Of a DNA stretch of 64,000 bases, positions 25,617-34,504 are shown piece by piece. The DNA comes from DASRHT01 sp035293765 (GTDB lineage Bacteria; Chloroflexota; Ktedonobacteria; Ktedonobacterales; Ktedonobacteraceae). The stretch lies in the NCBI GenBank assembly GCA_035293765.1, contig DATGMF010000031.1:1-64000 (forward strand), read 5' to 3'. A model generated the notes under the pieces. It made no database searches. It was not told the DNA's origin and saw nothing but the letters and a program-made list of their open reading frames with translations. The translations under genes and the position numbers were made by a program. The first letter of the stretch is position 1, and every line of letters starts with the position of its first letter.

Positions 25617-27797
25617 TTATACAATGCTGATCTCGACCTCGTTATGCGCGCCAGCAATTACCCTGGTGCGGTTGCCTGAGCGGACGAAGCGCAGGTGTAC
25701 CTGCTCCTGACCGATATGCATGCCCTGTATTTCTAACGTTTGGAGCCAGTTGGGCAGTGTCGGGTTGTGCAGTTCCAGGCAGCCCTTTTCCGCCACAGGC
25801 TGAAAGCCCAGCAGTCCGTTGAGCAGCATAAACGGCGCTCCCGCTGCCCAGGCTTGAGGAGAGCAAGCGACGGGATAACGGGTTGGTCCGTAACCATGTC
25901 GCTGGGGGAAACCGCAGTAGAGTTCCGGCAAACGTCCGCCATCGAAGTAGAGGCTGGCCTCGAAAAGGCTCCTTAGCAACTGCCCCGCCTCCGCCTTTTT
26001 GCCAAAGTGCGCGAAACCCGCGCCAATGATGGCATTGTCATGCGGCCAGACGGAGCCGTTATGGTAGCTCATAGGATTGTAGCGGGCCGCATGCGTCGAG
26101 AGGGTACGAATACCCCAGCCGCTAAACATATCGTCGCGCATCAGCCTGGGGATCATCTCTCTGGCTTTTTCCTGCGGGACAATGCCGGTCCAGAGGCACT
26201 GACCGGCATTAGATGCCACGATATTGCAGGGTTCTTTGGAGCCATTGAGCGCCAGGTAAAAAGTATGTTCCTCTTCCCACCAGAAATGACGCAAGAAATT
26301 TGCCTGGAGCGCGTTTGCTGCCTGCTGCCAGCGTTCAGCCTCTTCCGGCCTGTTCAGACGCGTGGCGAGATAACTCATAGCTTTATACGCGGCGAAGGCG
26401 TAACCCTGCACTTCACAGAGGGCCAGGGGAGAGGTGGGGATCTGCCCATTGCCGCAGGAGATGGCATCCCAGGAATCTTTCCATCCCTGGTTAGTTAACC
26501 CCTTCTCCGAAGCTTTGTGGTATTCGATGAAGGTATCGCCGTCCCGGTCGCCGTAGTCAGTAATCCAGCGAGCGGCGGCTTCCGCGTTGGGCCAGAGCCG
26601 CTCCAGCAAAGCCAGATCATTAGTCCAGCGCAGGTAAGCCTCTAGCGTGATCAGGAAAAGCGGCGTGACATCGATGCTGCCGTAATACGGAATAAACGGG
26701 ACTTCGCGACGGTTTGCCATTTCGCCGGTCCTGAACTCATGTAGCATCTTGCCTGGTTCTTCGTCGGTGAACGGCTCAACCTTTGTTCCCTGATAAGCTG
26801 CGAGAAAGGCAAGGGTGCCGCGCACAACATCGGGGAACCAGGGCAGAAATTCCAGGCAGGTAATCAACCCATCGCGGCCAAAGGGGCAGGAGAACCAGGG
26901 GATACCAGCGTATGGATAATGTCCATGTGAGGTGAGCGTGCTGAGCATCATCAGGTCGTGCATGCCTCGTGTCAGCAGCCGGTTGAAAAGGGTATCGTTG
27001 GTGGTGGTGATTGGTTCGGGCAGGTCATGCCGGGCGGGGAGCGCGACATCCTCCGCGAATTGCTGAGGATTGGATTCGCACATTTTGACTGTGACGCATA
27101 TTTCGACTGGCATGCCCCGCGTAAGCTGCAATTTCCAGGAGGTCCTATCGTCTAACATCTGGTCTGGTGCTGGCTCGAACAAAAGCTCTGTCTCGCGCTC
27201 TACGTCATCAAGACCGCGGTAAGCCAGCGTGAGCCCGCTAAGATCTTTTCTGGGGGCATATAACTCGCCCCGCATCTCTCGGACCGAGCCCCGTACCTCG
27301 AAAAGATCGCGGAAATCCGCGCCTATTTTGAGATTCAATGTTAAAGGAAGAGGTACCTCATGAAAGCTTGTAACGGTAATCGTCTGGAGCATCTGATCCT
27401 TTTGTAGTTCCAGATGCCGGTGAACGTGGATCGCGCCCTGTTCGACGACAACGTTGTCGTCAGGAGTAAAAGTCCGGTTGGTTAAGTCAATCTGGCAGGC
27501 ATCGCCAAATCTAGCCACATGATGGGAAAGCGTCATCAAAGGACGCCCTTCCAGGAACAAATTGCAGGTGCGCAGGAAGCGGGTCCCGTGCCAGAACAGG
27601 CCCATCTCCTGCCTTGATGAGAGGAAATCGCCACGGATATCCGTTAAAAGGAAGGCGTCGCCCGACTTGAGCGTAATTTGTGTGGCGTGGCTGCTGTCTG
27701 GACGCTCTTGTTCTTCAAGCTCGCCCACTACGATTTGTACGACCTGCTCACCATTGAGTTCGGAGAGCAACGATGCTTCTGGCCCATTGTTCGTCAT
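25617..27797 (-). CDS. Glycogen-debranching-type amylo-alpha-1,6-glucosidase
   Basis: Start ATG 27797 (726 residues); a TTG at 27854 is less likely because no ribosome site is seen. An N-terminal GDE_N_bis domain (about 35-240: SGDAFLLTDIRGDF, WHGTRFLRTCNLFLEGRPL) is joined to an (alpha/alpha)6 catalytic domain (about 270-690). Motifs there are GIPWFSCPFGRDGLI, GSIDVTPLFL, KDSWDAI, GNGQIPTSPLALCEVQGY and NGSVWPHDNAIIGAG, containing the usual acidic pair positions. Such enzymes cleave alpha-1,6 branches or related glucosides in the cytoplasm. Location next to otsB points to glucan/trehalose turnover. Confidence 0.87.
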   Translation of the reverse strand: MTNNGPEASLLSELNGEQVVQIVVGELEEQERPDSSHATQITLKSGDAFLLTDIRGDFLSSRQEMGLFWHGTRFLRTCNLFLEGRPLMTLSHHVARFGDACQIDLTNRTFTPDDNVVVEQGAIHVHRHLELQKDQMLQTITVTSFHEVPLPLTLNLKIGADFRDLFEVRGSVREMRGELYAPRKDLSGLTLAYRGLDDVERETELLFEPAPDQMLDDRTSWKLQLTRGMPVEICVTVKMCESNPQQFAEDVALPARHDLPEPITTTNDTLFNRLLTRGMHDLMMLSTLTSHGHYPYAGIPWFSCPFGRDGLITCLEFLPWFPDVVRGTLAFLAAYQGTKVEPFTDEEPGKMLHEFRTGEMANRREVPFIPYYGSIDVTPLFLITLEAYLRWTNDLALLERLWPNAEAAARWITDYGDRDGDTFIEYHKASEKGLTNQGWKDSWDAISCGNGQIPTSPLALCEVQGYAFAAYKAMSYLATRLNRPEEAERWQQAANALQANFLRHFWWEEEHTFYLALNGSKEPCNIVASNAGQCLWTGIVPQEKAREMIPRLMRDDMFSGWGIRTLSTHAARYNPMSYHNGSVWPHDNAIIGAGFAHFGKKAEAGQLLRSLFEASLYFDGGRLPELYCGFPQRHGYGPTRYPVACSPQAWAAGAPFMLLNGLLGFQPVAEKGCLELHNPTLPNWLQTLEIQGMHIGQEQVHLRFVRSGNRTRVIAGAHNEVEISIV

Positions 27798-28171
27798 GGC
27801 AGTTTCTTTCTCTACAGGAACAACTCGACAGCCAATCAGTCCCAGGTACAACAATAGCTTAAAATTTCTCGCCAGCTCTGTTCGCTGAAAGATACTATCA
27901 CCGGCAGGGAATACCCTGTATGCTGAACCGTCAATTCAGGCGTCACCCTAAAAGACAATGCGACTCTCCCCACAGGGTGAGCCGCCAGGAATGGCCTTAT
28001 TGTTGCGCTAGTACCTTTGTATACGTATAACGTAGATTACGGCTATCGGTAATTTTGTATTACAAATAGTTTGCAGTTGTTCCAAAAAATGGTACTCCTT
28101 TCCCTCAGCAATACCTAAATATATGCATATACCGATGTGCTGGCAAACTGATTTTATGCTAGAATAAGGCC
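27798..28171. other. Intergenic region, 374 bp, no gene seen
   Basis: Divergent spacer between the debranching enzyme and the HipA-like kinase. It is A+T-rich near 28020-28165. TAGAAT (about 28159) could be a -10 box for the kinase gene, but no good -35 box is seen. No repeat or RNA structure was recognised. Confidence 0.45.
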
Positions 28172-28954
28172 ATGTTGAGAACACTGATGGCAACCCGTTA
28201 TGTCACCCCCCTCAGAGAAGGAGGCTCGCTTCCCGCCATTGTCGAAGCGGATGATGACGGGCTCTACGTGCTCAAATTTCGCGGCGCCGGGCAAGGCCCT
28301 AAGGCGCTGATCGCCGAACTGGTGGCGAGCGAGATTGCCCGCGAGCTAGGATTACCTGTACCAGAGATCGTCTTCATCGAACTAGATCCTGTGGTGGGCC
28401 GTTCCGAGCCAGATTTTGAGATTCAGGCCCTGCTGAAGGGCAGCGCCGGTCTTAATCTGGGCCTCGATTATCTGCCCGGCGCTATCGCCTTTGATGCGCT
28501 CGATGCTCATAAGCTTGATCCATTGCTGGCGTCGTCTATCGTCTGGTTTGACGCCTATGTGACGAACGTTGATCGGACTCCACGCAACACCAATATGCTG
28601 TTCTGGCATCAGCGATTGATGCTTATCGATCATGGGTCGGCCCTCTACTTTCACCATATCGGCACAAATTATATGGAGCGTAGTCGTACACCATTCAAGC
28701 TCATCAAAGATCACGTTCTGCTGCCCGTGGCAAACTCTCTGGCCGAAGTTGATAGCGTTTTGAGAGCTCGCCTGACCCGTGAGTCATTGCAGGGGATCAT
28801 TGATGTTATCCCTGACGCCTGGCTGATAGACGATCCACAGTTTGCCGATCCAGGCGAGCGCCGCGCCGCTTATCTATCTTACCTGCTGGACCGCCTGGCT
28901 GCGTCCCATCTTTTTGTGGAGGAGGCGCTTTATGCCCGCGCTCAGCTCTTATGA
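28172..28954 (+). CDS. HipA-like kinase domain protein (HipA_2)
   Basis: A 260-residue protein; ATG 28172 has AAGG close upstream, ATG 28187 is an alternative. It opens ATRYVTPLREGGSLPAIVEA, a very conserved block of this family. YVLKFRGAGQGPKALIAE carries the ATP-binding Lys, then come WFDAYVTNVDRTPRNTNML (HRD-like Asp-x4-Asn equivalent) and LMLIDHGSALYF (DFG-like Asp). It is shorter than classical HipA and lacks the HipB-type partner. The usual neighbour is a DUF3037 gene, present here with a 23-bp overlap. Physiological role not established. Confidence 0.85.
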   Translation: MLRTLMATRYVTPLREGGSLPAIVEADDDGLYVLKFRGAGQGPKALIAELVASEIARELGLPVPEIVFIELDPVVGRSEPDFEIQALLKGSAGLNLGLDYLPGAIAFDALDAHKLDPLLASSIVWFDAYVTNVDRTPRNTNMLFWHQRLMLIDHGSALYFHHIGTNYMERSRTPFKLIKDHVLLPVANSLAEVDSVLRARLTRESLQGIIDVIPDAWLIDDPQFADPGERRAAYLSYLLDRLAASHLFVEEALYARAQLL

Positions 28955-29318
28955 TTATGCTATTATCCGCGTCGTTCCGCTTGTGGAGCGCGGCGAATGC
29001 ATGAATGTCGGCGTGATTCTCTTTTGCCGCACACGCCGCTTTCTTGATGCGCTGATCCACCTGGACGCACCGCGCCTCTTAGCCCTTGCTCCCGCTATCG
29101 ACCTTGACGCTCTCCGCTGCCATCTAGATCAGATCCCCCTGATCTGCCGTGGCGGAGCGGACGCGGGCGCCATCGGCCAGCTATCGCAGTCGGAGCGTTT
29201 CCACTGGCTCGTCTCTCCCCGCAGCACTATCATCCAGACCTCCCCTGTCCACTCCGGCCTCTGCTCCGATCCAGTCGCCACCCTGCAACACCTGCTCAAA
29301 ACACTGGTCCACTTATAG
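28932..29318 (+). CDS. DUF3037 protein (partner of HipA-like kinase)
   Basis: Start ATG 28932 (GAGGAGG upstream, inside the kinase gene) gives 128 residues. The block SYDYAIIRVVPLVERGECMNVGVILFC is the DUF3037 signature (quoted in part: YDYAIIRVVP, GECMNVGVILFC), and the C-terminal half contains FHWLVSPRSTIIQTSPVHSG, also conserved. The function of the family is unknown. The overlap with the HipA-like gene implies coupled translation, so the two products probably work together. Confidence 0.85.
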   Translation: MPALSSYDYAIIRVVPLVERGECMNVGVILFCRTRRFLDALIHLDAPRLLALAPAIDLDALRCHLDQIPLICRGGADAGAIGQLSQSERFHWLVSPRSTIIQTSPVHSGLCSDPVATLQHLLKTLVHL

Positions 29319-29346
29319 CTTTGCATGCTTGCCGGAAACTTCGTAA

Positions 29347-29488
29347 AATGTGGTAGGGACCCGCTTCAGCGGGTCCCTACCACATTCACAGCAATTGCAG
29401 CATTAGTGGTATTGGATTATCTGAGGAAGCTTGCTCAGTATGGAAAAATCAACCACATTCACAGCAATTGCAGCATTAGTGGTATTGG
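29347..29488. repeat. 18-bp-arm perfect hairpin plus flanking 36-bp direct repeats
   Basis: AATGTGGTAGGGACCCGC (29347-29364), loop TTCA and GCGGGTCCCTACCACATT (29369-29386) form a perfect stem carrying the GTAGGG core of the dispersed family. An exact 36-bp direct repeat (29380-29415 and 29453-29488, starting CCACATTCACAGCAATTGCA and ending TTAGTGGTATTGG) overlaps the right arm by seven bases. The remainder to the SDR gene at 29604 shows no gene. Confidence 0.8.
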
Positions 29489-29603
29489 TGACGCTTTTTA
29501 TATGGTAGAGAAACATTTCACTCTTTCAGGCGTGTTATACCCCGTAAAACATTGGTTAATCCAGACTTGATAAAGCGAGCAATAATGGGGAGGGACACAT
29601 CAC

Positions 29604-30353
29604 ATGACAGGTAAATTACAGGATAAAGTGGCGCTCGTTACCGGCGCCTCCTCTGGCATTGGCGAAGCGACCGCCACGGCTTTAGCTGCCGAAGGCGCCC
29701 ATGTCGCGGTTGCCGCGCGGCGCGTTGATCGATTGGACGCGCTGGTCAAACAGATCGAGCAGCATGGCGGCAAGGCGCTGCCAATCGCGGTTGATGTCGC
29801 GGACGAAGCTCAAGTTAATGCTATGGTGGAGCGGACGCATTCAGATTTCGGACGGCTGGATATCCTGGTCAACAACGCTGGCGTGATGCTGCTTGGCCCG
29901 ATTGAGGGCGCCAATACCGAGGAGTGGCGGCAAATGGTGAACGTCAACGTGCTTGGCTTGATGTATGCCACCCATGCCGCGCTGCCCATTATGAAGCAGC
30001 AAAACAGCGGCCATATCGTCAACATATCCTCCGTTGCCGGTCGCACGGCGCGCGCGGGCAGCGGCGGCTACAATGTGACGAAATGGGGCGTGGTGGCCTT
30101 TTCGGAGGCGTTGCGCCAGGAGGTCTATCAGCAGCATATTCGCGTGACGACGATTGAGCCGGGCGCGGTCGCGACTGAGTTGACTGAGCATATCACCGAC
30201 GACACGGCCAGGAAAGAGCTGGCAGGATGGCTTCAGTCGATCACTCCGCTCGAAAGCGAAGATATCGCGGCAGCAGTCCTCTATGCCGTCACGCAGCCTC
30301 CTCGCGTCGATGTCAACGAAATTTTGATTCGGCCAACCAGTCAGGAGCGATAA
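29604..30353 (+). CDS. Short-chain dehydrogenase/reductase
   Basis: A 249-residue classical SDR; GGGAGGGAC precedes ATG 29604. TGASSGIG (about 14-21) binds NADP(H), supported by the basic pair AARRVDRL. NNAG, the catalytic Ser in NISSVAG and the YNVTK catalytic pair are all present, then EPGAVATEL. It is closest in style to YdfG/3-hydroxyacid or clavaldehyde-type reductases; substrate unknown. It is a monocistronic gene between two palindromic repeat islands. Confidence 0.9.
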   Translation: MTGKLQDKVALVTGASSGIGEATATALAAEGAHVAVAARRVDRLDALVKQIEQHGGKALPIAVDVADEAQVNAMVERTHSDFGRLDILVNNAGVMLLGPIEGANTEEWRQMVNVNVLGLMYATHAALPIMKQQNSGHIVNISSVAGRTARAGSGGYNVTKWGVVAFSEALRQEVYQQHIRVTTIEPGAVATELTEHITDDTARKELAGWLQSITPLESEDIAAAVLYAVTQPPRVDVNEILIRPTSQER

Positions 30354-30462
30354 AAGGGAAAAGCCGCCGAGAAAGGCCGGGCAGGCGAGTAACTCGTTGC
30401 GTAATTACATGTGGTATTATGCAATAAGAGTTTGCTCGCCATGCTATTCCTTGTAGACAACT

Positions 30463-30553
30463 GTAGGGGCCTTCCTTACAGCCGACCTGAGCGCAGCTAG
30501 ATGCGAGAGCAGCGTTGGTCGGCTGAATACCCAGGAAGGGCTGGCCCCTGCCC
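30463..30553. repeat. Long composite palindrome of the GTAGGGGC family (copy 4)
   Basis: Outer arms GTAGGGGCCTTCCT and AGGAAGGGCTGGCCCCTGC pair with small bulges, and inside them CAGCCGACC pairs with GGTCGGCTG. The 91-bp element is the largest member of the family in the window and sits in the 334-bp gap between the SDR and the peroxiredoxin. The rest of that gap shows no gene. Confidence 0.75.
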
Positions 30554-30687
30554 TATCAGGTTGTTGTTGCCAGGTTGTTGTTTGGAACGAGCGTACTTTC
30601 CGGCTCCATCGAAAAATCAACCTGTTTATTTATTTGCTACCGCTAAAGGTAATTGTCGTCCACCTGATTGAGTTGAAAGGATTTACG

Positions 30688-31191
30688 ATGAGTGCATCAG
30701 ATAGTCAGAAGCAGCCGACAAAGGGGAAGGTGCAGGTAGGGGACCAGGCTCCAGATTTTACTCTCCCCACCCTCTCGGGAAAGCAGGTGAGCCTGAGCGA
30801 ATTTCTTGGCAAGAAAGACATCGTCTTATACTTTTATCCAAAAGACAACACTCCCGGCTGCACGGCAGAGGCATGCGCCTTCCGCGATAGCTATGAGACC
30901 TTCAAGGACGCGGGCGCCGAAGTCATTGGCGTCAGCTCCGATTCAGTAGCATCGCATGAGCAATTTGCCAAACAGCATCGTCTCCCCTTTGTGCTGTTGA
31001 GCGATGCCGGCGGCGCTGTGAGAAAGCTGTACGGCGTCCCTGCTACCCTGGGCCTGTTGCCAGGACGCGTGACTTATGTGATCGACAAACAGGGCATTGT
31101 GCGCTACATTTTTAACTCGTTACTGGGAGCCGAGAAACACGTCTCCGAGGCGCTTAAAACGCTCCAATCGTTTCAAGAAACCAACGCTTGA
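30688..31191 (+). CDS. bcp: Thioredoxin-dependent peroxiredoxin (Bcp/PrxQ type)
   Basis: Start ATG 30688 with AAAGGATTTACG upstream; 167 residues. The AhpC/TSA fold is clear: GDQAPDFTLPTLSG, VLYFYPKDNTPGCTAEACAFRD with peroxidatic Cys58 and resolving Cys63 five residues on (the PrxQ pattern), EVIGVSSDS, LLSDAGGAVRKLYGV and VTYVIDKQGIVRYIF. It reduces hydroperoxides with electrons from thioredoxin in the cytoplasm. A hairpin follows at 31241-31275. Confidence 0.95.
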   Translation: MSASDSQKQPTKGKVQVGDQAPDFTLPTLSGKQVSLSEFLGKKDIVLYFYPKDNTPGCTAEACAFRDSYETFKDAGAEVIGVSSDSVASHEQFAKQHRLPFVLLSDAGGAVRKLYGVPATLGLLPGRVTYVIDKQGIVRYIFNSLLGAEKHVSEALKTLQSFQETNA

Positions 31192-31240
31192 ACCACCTTC
31201 CTGCTGCTTAAACAACCATCCAACCACATACTCGCATAAA

Positions 31241-31275
31241 GAGGCCGGGGAACGAAATGCTCGCTCCCTGGCCTC
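31241..31275 (+). terminator. Hairpin after bcp
   Basis: GAGGCCGGGGA (31241-31251) and TCCCTGGCCTC (31265-31275) pair at 10 of 11 positions, 50 bp after the stop. No strong U-tract follows, so it may be a weak terminator. Confidence 0.5.
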
Positions 31276-31335
31276 CTGTCACTTCTCTCCGTTAACATGA
31301 TCTTAGCCATTATTTAACATAACTATGGTAACATT

Positions 31336-31360
31336 GTAGGGGCAGGGCTTGCCCCTGCCC
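31336..31360. repeat. GTAGGGGC palindromic repeat (copy 5)
   Basis: GTAGGGGCAGGGC, TT, GCCCCTGCCC: a compact palindrome almost identical to copy 1 at 6696, in the gap between bcp and the phosphoesterase. Confidence 0.75.
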
Positions 31361-31457
31361 AAAAACGCGCATCTACCCAAAAACGTACACCGGCCAGGAA
31401 ACACGCGTAAGACGTGCGTAAAGGAAAGCGTCAAAGAACAAGAATGGAGGGAATCAT

Positions 31458-32978
31458 TTGAAGATTTTGCGAATCAGGAACATCATGATCGCCGTGTCAA
31501 TACTGGCGATTTTGCTGTTTAGCTCTGCTGCCGCAGCGGCATCACCTGCCAATAATCGTGCGGGGACGGCGACTCCGATTAAACATCTGGTGGTGATATT
31601 TCAGGAAAATGTCTCGTTTGATCACTATTTCGGTACTTATCCCTTCGCTTTAAACCCAGCCGGGGAGCCGCGCTTCCAGGCGTCGTCCGATACCCCTTCG
31701 GTCAATGGACTGAGCCCGGCGCTGCTTACCAGCAATCCCAACGCCGCCAATCCTCAGCGGCTCGACCGCTCTCAACCCATCACCTGCGACCAGGATCACA
31801 CCTACACGGATGAGCAGAAAGCCTTCGATCATGGGTTGATGGATAAATTTATTGAGTCGGTGAGCGGCGGCGGCTGTACCGACAAAACCACGGTGATGGA
31901 CTATTACGATGGCAACACCGTGACGGCCCTCTGGAACTATGCGCAGCACTTTGCGATGAGCGATAATTCCTTTAGCTCCACCTTCGGTCCCTCTGCGCCG
32001 GGGGCGATCAATCTGATCTCCGGTCAGACTCACGGTGTTACTCCTGCCGCGATCCCTGGTCTGGTTTCTAACGGTACCCTCATTGGCGACGCTCGCCCTT
32101 TCTTCGATGCCTGCTCTAAAGGTCCGACCGTTGCATTGAGTGGCACGAACGTCGGCGACCTTTTGAATGCGCAGGGGGTCACCTGGGGCTGGTTTCAGGG
32201 CGGCTTCCGTCCATCTTCGGTTGTCAACGGCGTTGTGACCTGTGGCACTGCCCATCAGAACGTCGGAGGCGCAACCATCACCGATTATATCCCCCATCAT
32301 GAGCCGTTCCAGTACTATCAGTCAACCGCCAATCCTAATCACCTGCCCCCTTCGTCTGTGGCGATGATTGGCAAAACCGACCAGGCAAACCACCAGTACG
32401 ACCTTTCAGACTTCTGGGCCGCCGCCGATTCTGGTCATATGCCTGCGGTGAGCTTCCTGAAAGCGCGTGCCTTCCAGGATGGTCACGCCGGCTACTCGGA
32501 CCCTCTCGACGAGCAAAACTTCCTGGTGGATACGATCAACCACTTGCAGAAGCTACCGACCTGGCGCGATACCGCCGTGGTAATCGCTTACGACGACTCC
32601 GACGGCTGGTATGACCATGTGATTGGTCCCATTGTGAACCATTCCAGCGATCCCAATGATGCCCTGACCGGCCCCGGGCAGTGCGGCGTCGCCCGCGTGG
32701 GCGCATTCGAGGGACGCTGTGGCTATGGCCCGCGCCAGCCTTTGCTGGTCATCTCTCCCTTTGCTAAAGAGAACTTTGTCGATCATTCGGTGACGGATCA
32801 AAGCTCAATTCTGCGCTTCATCGAGGATAATTGGAAGCTCGGTCGCATTGGCAACCAGTCATTCGACGCCATTGCCGGCAGCCTGAACAATATGTTCAAT
32901 TTCTCGCGTGACGACGAAGCTGGCAAATTGTTCCTGAACCCTTCAACCGGCGAAGTTGTCCAGCACGGCGACGATTAG
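31458..32978 (+). CDS. Secreted phosphoesterase (phospholipase C / acid phosphatase family)
   Basis: TTG start 31458 chosen because GGAGGG lies seven bases upstream and the signal peptide begins at once (hydrophobic residues about 9-28, AAAAASP cleavage region). The mature part matches the PF04185 phosphoesterase family: IKHLVVIFQENVSFDHYFGTYP, STFGPSAPGAINLISG (the nucleophile region), VSFLKARAFQDGHAGYSDP, VIAYDDSDGWYDHV and PLLVISPFAKENFVDH. 506 residues in all. It probably cleaves phospholipids or phosphomonoesters outside the cell. No secretion-specific partner is nearby. Confidence 0.9.
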   Translation: MKILRIRNIMIAVSILAILLFSSAAAAASPANNRAGTATPIKHLVVIFQENVSFDHYFGTYPFALNPAGEPRFQASSDTPSVNGLSPALLTSNPNAANPQRLDRSQPITCDQDHTYTDEQKAFDHGLMDKFIESVSGGGCTDKTTVMDYYDGNTVTALWNYAQHFAMSDNSFSSTFGPSAPGAINLISGQTHGVTPAAIPGLVSNGTLIGDARPFFDACSKGPTVALSGTNVGDLLNAQGVTWGWFQGGFRPSSVVNGVVTCGTAHQNVGGATITDYIPHHEPFQYYQSTANPNHLPPSSVAMIGKTDQANHQYDLSDFWAAADSGHMPAVSFLKARAFQDGHAGYSDPLDEQNFLVDTINHLQKLPTWRDTAVVIAYDDSDGWYDHVIGPIVNHSSDPNDALTGPGQCGVARVGAFEGRCGYGPRQPLLVISPFAKENFVDHSVTDQSSILRFIEDNWKLGRIGNQSFDAIAGSLNNMFNFSRDDEAGKLFLNPSTGEVVQHGDD

Positions 32979-33045
32979 TGTACCCGTAGAAACGTGATTG
33001 ATCACATATACTGTGGAAACATGTTCGCTATGGCGTCTGGTTGAT

Positions 33046-33222
33046 CGCCCAGCCGTTGGCCCATCAATGGTGGCACCGCAGCAGGGCAACCGCGAGGGAT
33101 TGCCCCTACCCAGACGCCCAGCCGTTGGCCCATCACCCCCTCGGCCCTGTGGCGGTGCCCGCGATGGTGGATGATGGCAGGATCGGATGGGTAGGGGCAA
33201 TGCCTTGCGCTTGCCCTGTGCC
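33046..33222. repeat. Mosaic of GGGGCAA palindromes and a 21-bp direct repeat
   Basis: A 21-bp sequence starting CGCCCAGCCGTTGGCCCATC occurs exactly at 33046-33066 and 33115-33135. Between and after the copies lie AGGGCAA..TTGCCCCTACCC (33083-33110) and GTAGGGGCAATG..CTTGCCCTGTG (33191-33220), two inverted members of the GTAGGGGC family. The whole 281-bp gap between the phosphoesterase and the P450 is made of such pieces and holds no gene. Confidence 0.75.
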
Positions 33223-33259
33223 GGTGCTCCCCCCTATGGGAGCGACAGCAATTGGTAAT

Positions 33260-34504
33260 TTACCGCTGTGGGCGAAACTCTACCGGCAACGATAGCAGTC
33301 CGCGTAGCGAATAGTTCGGGCGGAATTCAGGTTTTTCGACCGTCATTTTGAGGTCCTGCAAGCGCCTGACGATGGTATCAAAGGCGACCTGACTTTCCAG
33401 GCGAGCCAGGGCGGCCCCAATGCAGTAGTGAATGCCATACCCAAAGCCAAGTGAGCGACCAGGAGGCCGGTTGATATCCAGCTTTTCTGGATCGGGAAAC
33501 TTTTCGGGGTCGCGGTTGGCCGCTCCGACCATTAGATAGATGCTGCTATCTTTAGGAATATCGATCCCTCTGATGGTCACATCCTGTTTGACCTGGCGAG
33601 CGAGCGTATGCACCGGGCTGACGTAGCGCAGCAGCTCCTCGACTGCCGCAGGCGTTTTGGCTGGATCGGCGCGCAGCTGCGCTAACTGCTCGGGATTTTG
33701 CAGCAGGTAAGAGAGGCCGACGGCGATCAGATTAGCGGTAGTTTCGTGACCGGCGAAGAGCAGAAAGTTGGTCGCGATCACAATTTCATCTTCGCTCAGC
33801 ATATCGCCATTTTCTTCGGCCAGCACCATCTTGGTGAGCAGGTCTTCGCCTGGGTGCTTGCGTCGTTCCGTCATCAAGCTTTTGAGGTAGGTCGAGACAT
33901 CGTTGAAGATGCCGGCCAGCTTTTGCCAGTTCTCGCCGCCCGCGAAGAGGATTGTGGCGACAAATTCATTGATGGCGTCCGCGCTGGCCTTGATATAGGG
34001 GCGCCCGCTTCTCGGAATACCCAGCAGATCGAGGATCACGTTAGAGGGTAGAGGATAGGCCAGATCGGCCACAACATCCATTTGACCCTCCGCTATCCGT
34101 TGATCGATTAATTCATCGACCAGTTTCTGGATCGTCGGTCGGAACGACTCCAGCATGCGAGGAGTGAACGTTTTCATCATCAGGGTGCGCTGCCGCGTAT
34201 GGCCCGGGGGGTCCATGCCCTGTAGATTATAGGCGAGAAAAGGTACGATCTGCTTCAGATACTGGCTCTTCTCATCTTCGTCGGTAAAGCCGACGCGCTC
34301 TGGCATGGCTGACCAGATATCGGAAGAAAAGCGCCGATGGTCAGAAAAGACCATATGCACGTCATCGTATCTGGTGAGCATAAAGCAATTGAACATCGGG
34401 TTCCAGTGTACAGGTTCATGCTCCCTCAGATACGAGTAGACCGGGTAAGGATCTTGAATGGTTGCGAAAAAATTGTCTAGCTCCAGCGTTGTTTCTGCCG
34501 TCAT
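33260..34504 (-). CDS. Cytochrome P450
   Basis: Start ATG 34504 (GGAGGGAACATC upstream), 414 residues. Class I bacterial type without membrane anchor. The I-helix is LLFAGHETTANL, the ExxR pair is in VEELLRYVSP, and the heme loop FGYGIHYCIGAALAR carries the cysteine ligand. PPGHTRQR in the C-helix region is also typical. It would hydroxylate a small molecule using an electron-transfer partner; the only ferredoxin in the window is at 62.7 kb. Substrate unknown. It is divergent from the 2H-phosphoesterase-like gene, 203 bp apart. Confidence 0.94.
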   Translation of the reverse strand: MTAETTLELDNFFATIQDPYPVYSYLREHEPVHWNPMFNCFMLTRYDDVHMVFSDHRRFSSDIWSAMPERVGFTDEDEKSQYLKQIVPFLAYNLQGMDPPGHTRQRTLMMKTFTPRMLESFRPTIQKLVDELIDQRIAEGQMDVVADLAYPLPSNVILDLLGIPRSGRPYIKASADAINEFVATILFAGGENWQKLAGIFNDVSTYLKSLMTERRKHPGEDLLTKMVLAEENGDMLSEDEIVIATNFLLFAGHETTANLIAVGLSYLLQNPEQLAQLRADPAKTPAAVEELLRYVSPVHTLARQVKQDVTIRGIDIPKDSSIYLMVGAANRDPEKFPDPEKLDINRPPGRSLGFGYGIHYCIGAALARLESQVAFDTIVRRLQDLKMTVEKPEFRPNYSLRGLLSLPVEFRPQR

